Part shown: in pieces, positions 1-13,200 of the stretch
Numbering within the stretch: position 1 is the stretch's first letter
How the letters are laid out: every line of letters starts with the position of its first letter
Source: Hirudo medicinalis
Lineage: Eukaryota; Annelida; Clitellata; Hirudinida; Hirudinidae
Direction: 5' to 3'
Length of the DNA stretch: 64,000 bases
NCBI GenBank assembly: GCA_011800805.1
Contig: MPNW01000220.1
Span: 99,452-163,451 of the forward strand
Made by a program: the position numbers and the translations under genes
The notes under the pieces: model-generated
The model's input: only the letters and a program-made list of their open reading frames with translations
Told to the model about the DNA's origin: nothing
Databases searched by the model: none

Positions 1-394
1 CTCTGAATGAATTGTCATCAATGTGTGAGATAGGCAGCATTGATTTGGCCAAATACTTACCAATGACCACATCTCCGTTCGACTTAACCCTTGATTCATG
101 GTCCCATTCTCTTTTAATGGGTCTGATTTCAATAGTTGATGTTGGCGTTGTTGACTGACTACCAGATGCACTCGATGACTCGATTGACTTGTTTAATCTG
201 TTTGCAGCAGTAGGGTATGTCTCTGCCACCTCGGGATGCTTACTCCTCAGATGGTTCATAACATTGGTAGCATTTTTACCCTTAATATCCGCCATGCAAT
301 TATCTACCATGCAAACAGACACGTTCCTATCACTATCATAATGAAAATATGTCCACACTGGATGTTCCGGGCGTCCACTTCCTTGCTTTAGCAT
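1..394 (-). CDS. BED zinc-finger protein, hAT-transposase-like N-terminus (runs off window)
   Basis: An open minus-strand frame starts at the ATG at 394-392 and is still open at base 1 (about 131 codons). Near the N-terminus it reads HPVWTYFHYDSDRNVSVC, then an aromatic/Cys pair and the segment NVMNHLRSKHPE, which is a BED-type zinc finger (W..Y/F..C...C...H-x4-H). A Ser/Thr-rich linker and a basic stretch (RPIKREWDHESR) follow. An in-frame stop lies just upstream of the ATG (about 440). BED fingers of this form are known mainly from hAT transposases and domesticated ZBED proteins, where they bind DNA at element ends. The DDE/hATC part would lie left of the window, so transposase and domesticated gene cannot be separated. 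The two cysteines are four residues apart (C-MVDN-C) rather than two, which is slightly unusual. Confidence 0.7.
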   Translation of the reverse strand, partial: MLKQGSGRPEHPVWTYFHYDSDRNVSVCMVDNCMADIKGKNATNVMNHLRSKHPEVAETYPTAANRLNKSIESSSASGSQSTTPTSTIEIRPIKREWDHESRVKSNGDVVIGKYLAKSMLPISHIDDNSFR

Positions 395-1985
395 GATTCT
401 TGGAAAATCCAGCTTGAAAATAAATGGCGAAAAGGCTTACGGCTGCCCAATGTAGGATTTAAATCGTTCTAGGTATTACTCTGCAGCCAATAAAAAGATT
501 AAACTAGCATATTGAAATTAACTGAAACAGTATATTATTTAAAATTTATTGTAAAATAGATTTAATTCGTATGATTTTCTAATTAATTCGATTTATTTAC
601 TCTGTCTATCGAGACATTTACTATAAAGGACGTCTCGTTCTATTAATTAAACACTCAATCAACAACCAAAATATGAGATTAAATGCCGTGTTCGATGAAT
701 CCGATTTTAAATTATGACTATCCAAAATATACTTTGAGATAGCAAATAGCTCAGAGCTACCTGTGTGTTTATTTTATTAATGTCCCTTGCATAACTGCGA
801 TGATTTGAACTCAGCGCTACCAATCCTTTGTCGCTATTTCTTTAAAAACCGCCGAATTCCTACAGTTGTTTGATGGCAGCACGTGTTCGAATCCCGTTGC
901 GGGAGCACCGTCCTAATCAGCTAGCTATATAAAAGACGTTAATAAACAACTGTTGTATCATTCTTATTTTTATTACCGAGCAAAAGTTTTCATTTGTACA
1001 TTACAAGAAATGCTTTTTTAATAATTAGGATCATTTAACAAATGCAAAAAAAAATTATAAATAGTCATTTGATATTTAAGAACGGTTCGACTCAATAATG
1101 AGTTAATATACGTTATATAACTTACTAATATGTATGTAGATAATATATTGTTATAACCCTGCGAAAAGACATTAATTAATTTTTGTAATTAAGTTTATAA
1201 CATCTCACAATATCTCACAGAATCTCAAAATCCACAAAAATACTGGACATTGAAGAGCATTCCTATCCAGTAAATACTCACGCAACTGATCGTTACGCGC
1301 AATAACTGGCACCAGGATTATTACGTAAGCATGGTATTTACAGATAATACCACCCACTTGTTAACTGAATATTTGCTAAATAAATCCAACAATAAACTCT
1401 TCATAAATTCAGCTCCGTCATTTATTACAATATGTTAATATAATTGCATTTAAATTTCAAATGTGAATTCCAAAACGACTAATTTCGTTTTCATTGCTAG
1501 CCAGCGTTGCTAAGAATATTGAATATCGATATTTTTTATAATCACTTATCACTTATCGATATATCTCGTAAAAATATCGATATATCGAGTTGGGTTGACT
1601 CAACCAAATCTCAACACGAAACCCTCCAGGGTAACGAGAGAAGAGCAAAACAAAGGGAGCCAGTGCTAAGTCTCCCCACACGGAGACGAAAGTGAAATCC
1701 AAAAAGTCTTTTACAATGCTAGAAATATTAAGATATATCCACTTTTTTTGGATAACTTCCATATAAATTAACATATCTTGATGAAATTTTCATTAATTTA
1801 AAAGCATCTTGTAAAAGTTCCTTTCATGTGGGTCAATGGTTCTTGTAAATTATGCAAATGAACGATTTTTGGCCTTGAAATATTAAGACCGCTTCCGTTT
1901 TGGTTTGTTCGTTTTATCAATTTAAATTGTCATTAAGAAAGCTAAATAAAGGTGTATGCAATTCAAAATTTTCTTTTGCATTCAC
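395..1985. other. AT-rich non-coding stretch with tRNA-like fragments
   Basis: No gene is seen. Around 800-940 there are two internal-promoter-like B-box sequences (rc of atttgaactcagc near 806, and gttcgaatcccg near 893), the second followed by ctatataaaa. This suggests worn tRNA-derived SINE sequence. At 1520-1600 the motif ATCGATAT recurs several times as short palindromes. The rest is AT-rich without recognisable content. Confidence 0.4.
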
Positions 1986-1989
1986 TTCA

Positions 1990-2640
1990 TCATGGGCAAA
2001 AAAGCGGATTTTACAGAAGAAGAAAGAGGGCAAATTGTGTCCTTCAGGAAGGCTATTCAAATACTATTCAATAAGAAAGATTGCTAAAGAATTGAATAGA
2101 TCAAGAATTATCATAAAATGCTTATTTATTTTATTTATTATCGTAAAAGCCAAACTATCCAATAAGTAAGATTGCTAACGAATTGAATTGATCAAGAATT
2201 ATCATAAAATGTTTTTATAGATGATCCAGACTAACGTGGGAAGAAGTATGTGGGCGGAAGACCAAAAAAACTCTCGTCAGAGACGTCTCTCAGGGAAGCT
2301 TCACGAGGAGAATATTCTTGTAAGCAGCTAAAATATGAAAGGCAAGTTGGATTTAGATGTCCATGTGAGGACAATCTGCAACTATCTTAATTCAAATGGA
2401 CAGCTGAAATGCGAAATGAGAAAACGAGCTCCAGCGTTGGAAAGCTATCACAAGAAAAAAATAGCAATGAACATTAATATGACTCTGAAAAAGATTTGAA
2501 AGAAGCAATTTGGAGCGCCTGGAGATACCTGGATGAAAACACCATCAAAACACTGATCCTCCATGAAAAATAGGTGCATAGATGTTATTTCCAAGAAAGG
2601 AGGAATAACATCCTATTGAAATATTATTTTATTTGGTTTT
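1990..2640 (+). mobile_element. Decayed Tc1/mariner-type transposon (transposase remnant)
   Basis: Read across stops and frameshifts on the plus strand, the segment gives pieces of a Tc1-family transposase in the right order. The N-terminal helix-turn-helix start is MGKKADFTEEERGQIVSFRK at 1993, then SIRKIAKELNRS. The GRPKKLS box (about 2255) and REASRGEYS follow, then LDLDVHVRTICNYLNSNGQL (about 2350) and a C-terminal piece like LKEAIWSAW...TIKTLI near 2500-2560. The central catalytic DDE region appears to be missing, because only about 100 bases separate the second DNA-binding part from the C-terminus. Several stops and shifts make it inactive. Short similar stretches, ggccttgaaatattaagacc (1872) and agccttgaataattaagact (2785), may be worn terminal sequence of this or a related copy. 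Confidence 0.65.
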
Positions 2641-3999
2641 AAATAAATTTTTTTTGCCAAAAAACTGAAATTTTTGATTTTTTTGAGGACTGTCTTAATA
2701 ATGTTTCTATGCAAAATTGGTTAGCACTGTACTTTATGTGACCTACTTTAGGCTGTTCAACCAATTGTGTGATGAGTAGGTTATTAGCCTTGAATAATTA
2801 AGACTTCTTTTAATTACACGAACAACGAAATGATCGAATTAAATAAGAAAAAAAAAATCAAATGACAAAAATCTTAATAAAAACATGATAGCTAAAGACG
2901 TAGAAATGAAATCTTTAACGATTGAAAATGGCGAACTAAGTCAATATTCCGGTCAGACAATCTATTGGACCAGCTCAAAACACGACATATCTGTAATAAA
3001 CTTATATATATATATATATATAAAACGTAGACATTTGATACTTAATACGCATTCAAAAGCCTATTAAATGCGGTAAATCCAGCAGACGACCGAGCGCCTT
3101 AGCGACGCCACGGACTCAAAAACGTGGCGTAAGAGGAACTCTTTAAAAATCTGCACTTTAGATCGACTGATTGTTGAGTATGACAAGCGTAGCTCGATTA
3201 AATCGGAAAACAAAAAAAAAACGAAGAAGTTATTTCGGTCACGAATTCTGTGCAGAATTTAAATAAGATAAACCAATTTCAGATAAATATCCGCGTTACT
3301 AATGACATTGTCAACAACGTAAGAATAAAATTCAAATCAATTAAATAGATGCGACTGCGTGCGACCGGTGCCTATCGAAAAACTTCAATAGACACGGGCG
3401 TCGAACATCTTAGAAGCAATCCGACAGTTGAAGCGGATGGGTCCATGAACCCTCGCGAGGACAAACATTTTACCTAAGATCAAAGTGGCAAGATCAGAAT
3501 GAGCTTGCTAAGTTGGAAACACAAAACAAGCTGTTGTCCACACTGTTGCTTTTTGTTGCTTTTGCTGTTGCTTAAGAATCTAAGACTGCTAAACAAGGTC
3601 ATCAGGAAGATGTTGTAGAGCTTGCAGCCCAAGAGACTCATTTCGTATAAATATATGCTAATGCACATGATAAAAACAAAAATAATAATAATAATAATAA
3701 ATATTAATTTGAAAACTAATCAAAACAATAATTTGTGTAAAATGAATGTAGGTTTGTTCCTATAGCACCAATGGTAGCAGTTGTTGTGCAGTGCTTGGAT
3801 TCACCAGGATTTGTTCTTTCCATGATGCTTCCTAAGATGTTGCTTATTCAAGTATCTGAAATGATAATATAATTACAATTAAAAATGCAAATTATCATCA
3901 CAGACATATTGTGAACTGATAATAATCATAATTAATCATAATGTAGTTATAACTTAAATATCATCGCAAGTTTAAGTCACAACCAAATGATGACACAAC
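2641..3999. other. Non-coding, 3' of the SULF gene
   Basis: AT-rich sequence with a short (TA)n at 3004-3022 and (AAT)n near 3685. The SULF 3' UTR on the minus strand should occupy part of the region just below 4000. No other gene or RNA is seen. Confidence 0.4.
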
Positions 4000-6900
4000 T
4001 CACTTGTCTTGGCTGAACCTCTTTGCAGTCACTCTGCCTTTAAAGAAAAACAAATGGTCAATAAATATTATACGATGACATTAATAATTACATTAACTTT
4101 TACACTGTTACCGCAACTACTAGGTTTTATTTGGATCATATAATAATTGAGTGTACAGTGGAAACAACTGTTGTCATGACAATGAGGGCTGGTCAGATAA
4201 TAATACGTTTGATTCAATCACATGGACAACTGAAGCAATAATAGAAACCAATTAACCAGCTGCTACCTAATTAATCCAAGATTAATAATGAATATTATCA
4301 TAATTTGAGTCACAGACTTAGACTTAGATTAAAGGAAACCAACCTCCAGATCTGAAGTAACAGTCCTTGCCCCGACAGTTCTTCATCAGTCCAAGTCTCA
4401 CGAGAAGCTGCTGGAGTACCTCGTAACTCAATTCCTTGACGGCATTCTTCATCTGTCATGTACATTGGTATGTATATCAATCAAATATCAATCAACATTG
4501 ATTGATAGTATATCGAAGTTAGATTTTGTATGCGACGACAAATGACCTCAAGACCAAGAACTTGTTTAAGTTGCTGTAATTTATGAGTTAGGATTATTTG
4601 TTGAGCTCGGAGAACGTAAGTCTTCAGTCGATCTTGAGGTTGATAGAAAGTTTTCCCTTGTATTTTAATATGAAGCAAACTAATAACAAGGCTACGTGAC
4701 AATCAAACACTTGTGCAGTGCACACTATACAGTTCGATCACATTCATTGCGACGAAAATTCCAAACATTAGTTGCAAATCAGCAAATAAAAATTCAGAAG
4801 GCAACCTGGAAGGGGTCCTTGTTGAGGTCGTAATAGCTGATGAAACCGGTGATGAACTCACAGAAGAGGAAGTTGTGCGTGTCGTTGATCGTTCTGAGAC
4901 ACCAATAAGTGTTGTTGTTGGAATTGCCGCAGGAACAAAACGGACCCCCTGGCGAATGAAATGTAAACATCAGAGGCGACCGAAAGGACTTGAACTGTCT
5001 TAAAATTATTACATTGATGTAAGAAATATGCTGTGTTCGTTGACGAATTAAATGGATATTTATCATAATTCTCATCGTAAAATTACAAATAAATATGTTA
5101 ATAATATATAAATAATAATAAATATGTTAATAAGCTTCAACAGCCCTGTGGACAACATAAATACTGTTTTATGTATGTGCTGGTTGTCACTCCAATTTTA
5201 AAGTTAAACTGATTTTCCTTGAGTGAATAAGTTTCAAAATGTAAATTAATTAATTCATTACTTATTATTACTTCTTTGTTACGAAATAACTTGTAAACAA
5301 ATTTGTATAATTAATTAGCAAAACAAGAACTAGTTAAGAGCGTTTGATAGGTCACACAAATGACTTGTACACAAGCACATCACCCCTCCACATCACTCAA
5401 CCAGCGAACAATTGCAGATGCAACTCAATCCAGCCTCTTTCAAGTGCAGAAACAGACCCATCTTTCACTTGTGGTAAACAATCCGTGCATCCTTAAGAAC
5501 CTAGTTTTTATAAACCTCACTCCACATTCCATGTTTGTGAATATTTGAAACCATGTCCTAATGCAGTGCATGATAAATGCTCGCCTTTGTTTACGTTAAT
5601 CTTAAAAGCCAATCTAAGTCGTTCTTACGCGTTCGGAGCATTTCATACTTCCATATATTTCATTCAGATCTTATTCGTTATTAATAATTTAGCAATTTAG
5701 CAGAAGATGACTCAATGAATCGAAACCCACTTTCCCAGAATGGTTTCACTTTCCAATGGTCGTTGTCCATCCTGAAACACTCCAACCCTTGAATCTGGCA
5801 AGCAGGATCAGACCTGGCATGATCTTTATCCAACAGAAAAAGAAACGTAATAAACAAAGATTATAAAAAAAACATTCATAAATCAATCAAAATAAGCCTC
5901 ATGCCTTACGTAGTGCGTAAATCATAACATATTTATAACTGGCCATTACATGTAAACATTGGTTTATTTGACAACATGCGTGATTTGATAAACATTAATT
6001 TTAGCAGAACAAATTTGTTTTTTTGCACATCAGAGAAATTCTTCCATGCACATCAGAGAAAGACCTCAATAAGACATCACTGCAATAACGAACCGCGTGT
6101 AGAAGCACTTTGATAAGAGATGCTTAGCAATTAGATATTATTTTATTACTCGTCGTGTTATAAGTTAATTTGTAGTTAATTATGAATTATTAAGCATAAT
6201 TATTATTAGAATAATTATCGTTGCAGCATGTTATTATTGAGCACGCTCACTGCTCAAGTCCCAGGTTGAATTGTCGTAAAAGTTTGTGCATCCGTCGTAA
6301 CCATTGCAACCCCGATTGAAATGTTTCTGACCAATCCTGCTTAAGGGATCCAGGGATCCTGACTCAAGTGCTGCAATTGGTCAGGTAGGTTTCATCAGCC
6401 TCAATAGTCAACATACGTCAATTATCATCATCACCATCATCATCACCATCATCATCATCATCATCATCGTCATCGGCGCCACCTTAATCGATCGCATCAA
6501 TGGTTCCATGTCTTCATTAACAGTAGCTGTAATGATTCTTTAATTCATTAAAATCTCTCAACTAAATCACACGCGCGCACACTCACACGAGCACATGACG
6601 TCACGTGCTCACAGCTCACCGAGACGTTGTTTTTTCAATGTTTTCTTGGCTTTCTCCAACTTTCTTCTCCTTTTCACAAACCATGGACTCCTAAGATAAT
6701 ATTATAATAAAATAAGTTAATAATATTTGTTATTATAACAATTTATTAAATAAAAAAATTATTATTATTTATTATTATAATAATTTATTATTATCATTAT
6801 CGTCATCATAGTCATCGCCATCGTCATCATCATCATTATTATTCTAGCACAATGCAACACCTTTTCTTAAAGCTTCCCTGGACCACGTTATCCTGGACAA

Positions 6901-7180
6901 CGACATCGTCGTCGTCGTCCTCATCATCGCAAAAACAATCAGTAGCGTTGTCAGCACCAGAACCACCCATGCCATCAGACCCTGGTAATTCTAGGACACT
7001 GTCGTCACTATGTAGACCTGGTGTTGTTGCTGTTGCCGATGGTCTTCGGTCATGCAAGTGGTCTCTGAGCTTCTGAAATCATGAGACAGTCAGTTCTTTA
7101 TTACAAATATTCTTTATGTTTTTACAAGACAATTTATTTTAATTAGCCATTATAATACTAATATGATTGTAAATTACCGC

Positions 7181-7220
<40 letters not shown>

Positions 7221-7247
7221 GTTATTATTATCATCATCATCATCGTC

Positions 7248-7279
<32 letters not shown>

Positions 7280-10200
7280 CGTCGTCGTCGTCGTCATTAT
7301 CGTTATCGTTATCACTGTCGCTATCATTACCATTACCATTATCATTATCATTACCATTATTATTATTAAATGCTGTCACCTGAAGGTTTGTGAAGGTCAC
7401 ATTGAAGTACCTGATGACCTTCTCCAACAGATCGGCCTGCTTCTGCCACAGGTCGAGGTTGGAATAGACAAGAGGCTGGCAATCCACCGAGCCCTCCTCT
7501 CCAATTCTACAAGGAATTGACACATCAGGAACCTCCCCTGCAGATGATTGGTCAACAAGGACACTATTAAATACCAACCATTAATAATCATAATGAGTAA
7601 TTAACCAATTAAAATGATGCACTGTTTAAATTTATCAAATGAAATTATAAACTTCTCACCTTTGATGAAGCTCCATTCTTTGGTCAGGTTGAGGTCATCC
7701 TCATTCGTAATTTCCGATTGGTCGAGCAATCCTTGAGAAGCATGTGATGATGAGTTGTCGTGATTGGGTGACCTCTTTTTGACTTTTGATTTGCCCTCGA
7801 TGAAATTTGCTTGAATTTTGTCAGCTAACAATCAGTAAATATGCTCCATCTTATGACTGATGACAACTTATTGCTGTTACTTATTACTTATTATTATAAT
7901 GGTAGTTATGATATCATCATTACTTAACAAGTCCAGCCAATAAAAAGACTTAATCCCTGTAGATATTGCAATAACTTTAAAAAATTGGGAGGAGCTTACG
8001 TTGATTGACATTAGTCTTGAGGAATGTCAGTTGGAGTTCCTTTTCCTCTAGGGAGAGGTGACATCTACACCTCGGTCTTGTTGTCGACAGGTTTCCATGG
8101 TTACGACATTTGAAGAACCTCAACTCTTCCCTCTCGTTTCTGAGGCATATCCACTTCTGGAATGAATGTATTATTAAAATGAGAACCTAATTATGCACGA
8201 GCTGAGCCAATAAGGATTGTCGACCTGGTTTGGTTTACAGGGTGGATTGTACTCTGGTTTCATGCACTCAATTTTCGTCTTCTCATTCTTCGTTTTTGTC
8301 AGGTTGTTAATTTGGGCTTCAATTTTATCGACCAATCGAAGCTTCTTGGCAGTTAGCTTTCTGCAGAATGGGGAGAAGTTCAGTAAGAATAACTTACGAA
8401 ACTTTGGCTTATTAATTGATGTCCACTCATTTATTTAACTTAATTTCTCGTTTATTTATTATAGGTTACAGTAGGAATGCCAAAGAATATTTGCCCATAA
8501 AAAAGTTATTATTATTATTCCGTATCTGATGTTAATTAGGATCATTAATATTAATTATTAGATCATGTGATGTTCCGATGTCTGACCCTCTCTCCACCAG
8601 GAAGGTGTCTCTCCACTTCAGTGATCTTTTCTTCACTCTAAAATTTGCAGATATTACCATATTACATCTCAGAAGATCAGCACAGTGTTAAAGTGCTGAC
8701 TTATTAATGGCGGACTTAATTAATATTCATGATATTCATAAACATAATTTATTGCAATCAATCGCAATATATAATAATAATAATTTTGAAATAAATTTTA
8801 GTAAAAAATACTGGCCTTTGCCGATAATTAAATTATTGACTGCAAATATTTTAGATGCTACACATTTTACCCGTGACTCTCGTCTGCGTTGTTGAGCACT
8901 TTCAAGATGGAGGATCCGTCCATGATCGGCAGAGGGGGGAGACCGGCGATGTCGAGGAATGTGGGAGCAAGGTCAAGGTTGAGTACGATGTTCGAGAATC
9001 TGCACGGAGACATGTTTACATTGTAAGTTATGCTTTACCACTTCTTGTGGTTCTTGCTTACATACGACTTGTTTTAGGTCGTCTACTCAAACTACGTATT
9101 ATCATCTAATATGTTCTGTTTTAATCCTCTTTCTGTGTATGCATGTATTTCTGTAGACTAACCTAATTCACGAGACCACTAATTATGTGAGCAAATTGGG
9201 AGACAAGACTGCAAAATGTTCCAATTAACCGAGGTGTAGCCAACCTTCTGCGGTAAGAATAACTTCAAGCTGATGATAAGAACCAAGCATAATTCACACA
9301 CTGATGGACTGCATCATCAGCTTATTAGTTACTCCTATCCGAAGAGGCAGACACTCGACAAGATCTTGTTAATCACATTAAGGGGAACATTCATCACCAG
9401 GAATGGAGATTAAGGATTTCTTTGTTTTCGCTACATCATCTTCGTTCCCCATCAGGAGGGATGAATCATCGATATCATCATCATCGCCATCGTCATCATC
9501 TACACTCATCAATCACAACTCTTGTTATAGTTGATTAAGCTCATACATCATGTTGACGACTGTTGACCGGTAAATAAAAATTATAAACAATATTGCCATG
9601 GTAACATCAGGCGAAGTGGTTAACTCCGGTAAATTCGAGCCTCCAAAAATTGTCTAATTTCACTCCACAACTCACACGAACCTATTCAGGTTTAGGCAAG
9701 GATCATCGCGATAAATAAATGACGACGACGACGATGATGAAGACGATGATGATGCTACAGAGAAACAATGAACAGTAAGGTTGGTGATGTGACGAGGACT
9801 GAATGATCACGTGTCTCTCAAATACGAATGAATCTACTCTTAAAAATATTGTTCACCTCATGCTGCTCAAGTTCTTAGAAGAGGCGAGTGAAAAATGTGC
9901 GTGCACCGAAATGCCGAACGCTTAAACGTGATTTTAAGAAATTTTTTGTTCGTTACTTCTCAACATGGAGTTCTGGTCTGGGGGTTCATGATGTAAAACC
10001 ATGATGTAGCAGGAGTGACGATGATGTTGATGGGAGGAGGTGGGGATCATGTGGCTGATGGTGAGCGATGAATCAGTCTGATTCCAGCTTAATGCTTAAT
10101 GACGCATGCGATGCCCTGTGCCTCTCGCAAAACAAATGATATGCCACAGAGTTCATTCATCGAGACCAAAACAACAACAACAACAAGAGATAGAACAGCC

Positions 10201-13200
10201 TTCCGACTATTGTAATATATCCGATTTTATAATTATTTCAATCCTGAAATATCTGAAATTAATCACAAAGAAAGAAAACGTTTCAGGAATACATCGTCGT
10301 CAGGACAAAATGCAGAAGGTCAGGGGTTCAAACCCCTGTGGTGCCTCAAGTCATCCGGATGTTTTATTTTATCAGGTCAGGTCGAAGTCACACTGATAAA
10401 GTATTAGCAGGAATTATTATAAAACATTTAGATTGCGGTGCTCATATCTTTTACAGGATCTTCACTATATTGTTATATGTCGTTATAAATAGGAATGAAT
10501 CATCGATTGTCGTTGTTGTGGCTGTTTTTGTTGTCATTGTTGTAGTTATTGACGTTGTTGTTGTTGTAGTTGTTGATGTTGTCGTTGTTGTTGTCTGTAA
10601 ATTGATGGAAGAGCAGCACATGGAATCATTTGAGGTTCTAAAAATAACCTTTCACTTCCACGTGGGAGTGCAAGTGCAGACCTCGACATCACATAATTTC
10701 TCGAATTGAAAGTCATTTTACCCAATCAACTGAGCTAATTTTAGGAAAATAATTATTCGAAGGTTGCGTAAGATTGAAATAAAAATATTAACGATTACTT
10801 AAAAAATCAAGTACAATTTGAAGGAATACAAAGACGTTTGTTTGATCTCGTATCAATTAAAAGACCCCCATCTGACTAATAGGGGACTTTAACCTTCCCG
10901 AGCTCAACTGGGAATTCATCTCGGCTCCAAACAACTCTATCTACAGGATGTTTCTGGATTCTTTCAACGATCTTGGTCTTCATCAGTTTGTCAACTCTCC
11001 AACGCAAAAGAACAATATTCTCGACCTGATTTTGTCTAACGATCCATTACTAATATCGATGATGCAAATAACTTGCCCACTTGCCTCGTCAGACCACAAC
11101 ATCATCACTTTCCGCCTGAATGGTACAACATCACAGACATGTATCGTCACGTGGATACTATGATTTCAACAGGGCCGACTTCATTAGCTGAAACAAATAT
11201 CTTTCTGAGATATCAATATTGGACTTATGCCCAATATCTGGAAAACAGCTCATGTTATTCCTATTCACAAGAAAGGTCCAACATCTAGCCCCTCCAATTA
11301 CATACAAATCTCATTCACATGCACCTGCTGTCGAGTCCTAGAAAAAATAATTAACAAAAAAATTCTACAACACTTGATCTCCCATAATGTAATATCTCCT
11401 CAGCAACATGGATTCAGACCACTTAAATCAACCACCACAAATTTACTGGAATGTGTTTACGATTGGACCTCCTCACAGCAAAGGCGACAGAAAACAGACA
11501 TAATCTATTTTGACATCCAAAAAGCCTTTGATTCTGTATCACACTCAAAACTCCTCCACATAGTTCAATCATGTGGCATTACTGGCAATTTGCTCCAATG
11601 GCTTTCCAACTTTCTGTACCATAGAAAACAGCACGTCCTCATAAATGAAACAATATCAGGTTCGATTGATGTTACTAGTGGTGTGCCGCAGGGAAGTGTT
11701 TTAGGCCCCATGCTGTTCCTAATCTACATTAACGATGTAGTCAACTCTCTACCTAAAGACATCACAATAAAACTATTTGCTGGCGACTTTAAGCTTAATA
11801 AGTCGTTATCTTTGGATGATTCTGTCCTTCAGAGAAGCATCAATTCTCCCACTTCATGGAGCAGGGAGCGGCAGCTCAACTTAGCCAAGGAAAAAATGTT
11901 TTGCGTGCTCAATCAAAACCAGCTCCAGGAAAGGACCCTTCTCACAACAAAACTGCATTGAAGATATCCCACTCACAACAGTTGAGCATACCAGAGACCA
12001 GAGATCTTGGTGTCATCATAGATTCTGATTCGAAATTCCGACTCCACATAGACAACATCACATACAAAGTCCTATCGCGACTGATTCTCAAATCATTCAC
12101 CTCTAGAGACAAGATCCATAAAAGCTCTTTGCATTTATGTTAGACCACTCCTTGAGTACAGCTGTCAGGTCTGAATCCTTACCACAAATACTTGATTGAG
12201 AGCATATAAAAGATTAAACAGAAATTTACCAGGGCCATCCCTGAGGTCGGACAGCTAGGGTATCAAGATCGTCTCAAGGCATTGAAACCCAAATCACTCG
12301 AACATCCTATAGCTGATCTCTGATCAAAATTCGGAACTCTCTCCCCAATGACATCGTTTAATCCACAACCTACAGTCGATTCACCTGCCTCGTCAACGAA
12401 CACTATCTTACTCCCTTCTTGTTGTACAAATCGAGTCACACCTCTCATAAAAAATAATTTTCTTGTTTGCTTGCTTGTGAGCAGATAAGAGGCACTTGTC
12501 CTCTGCTCACTTTTGAAATAAATAAATAAAATAAATAATGTGCTTAGAAGCAGACGGGCAGAAGTGGAGAACCACAGGAATACTAGAATCGAAAGTGAAA
12601 CTGGCATTCCAATCGTCGGTTAAACCAACCCCGAAAGATTAAAGACCTTGTGGAATAATTACTGAAGGAACAGCTGGTTAACACATCTCCGCGCGTGTGT
12701 CATGTGTTGCCATAGAAACAACTGGAAACACCAGACACGCCAGCTGACGACCATTGTTCATCTTCCTCAGCGACTTTTCCAAGACAAAACACAAAAAAAA
12801 ACTGATGCTGAGAAATTAAACTGATGTGCACCAGCAATAAAACAGGAACATCTTATGCTTACTCTACTCACGAAACTACCCCCCTATTCCACGCACACGT
12901 GCGAAAACACACACGAACGCATACACGGAACTGAAACCGAACCTCTTATTCCCATATGCGCTATGGACACCGGCGAACCCGAAACCTTAAAGGGTCGATG
13001 ATTAAAGGGAGAGGCCAGATAATGAGGTGTGTGCGTGCATGCACGTGCGTATGTGTGAGCACGGAAGAGACCTGGCATTGCATTGTGGCATGCAAGTGCC
13101 TGAGAAAGATAAAAACGAGTCTGCAAACAAGAGTCTTTTATTTACTCGCGTGGGCGTTCATTCGCTTCGCGAATTGGCTTCAATTCACAGTTCGGTGAAT

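Noticed and set aside
4481..4702. 73-codon minus-strand frame between SULF exons 17 and 18
   Set aside because: It looked at first like the next SULF exon, but no acceptor fits the required phase 0. The segment at 4452-4344 ([20 protein letters not shown]) fits both phase and family.
7158..7577. 139-codon minus-strand frame with long Asp/Asn tail
   Set aside because: Only 7537-7380 is real SULF exon 13; the Asp/Asn tail is translated microsatellite beyond the splice donor.
10306..10345. Possible tRNA gene with a perfect T-arm
   Set aside because: The hairpin aggggttcaaacccct is good, but there is no matching acceptor stem, D arm or anticodon arm upstream.
12888..13065. Facing ACGC- and TGCG-rich tracts as an inverted-repeat element
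   Set aside because: They could pair as a hairpin, but the pairing is low-complexity and has no defined ends or target-site duplication.
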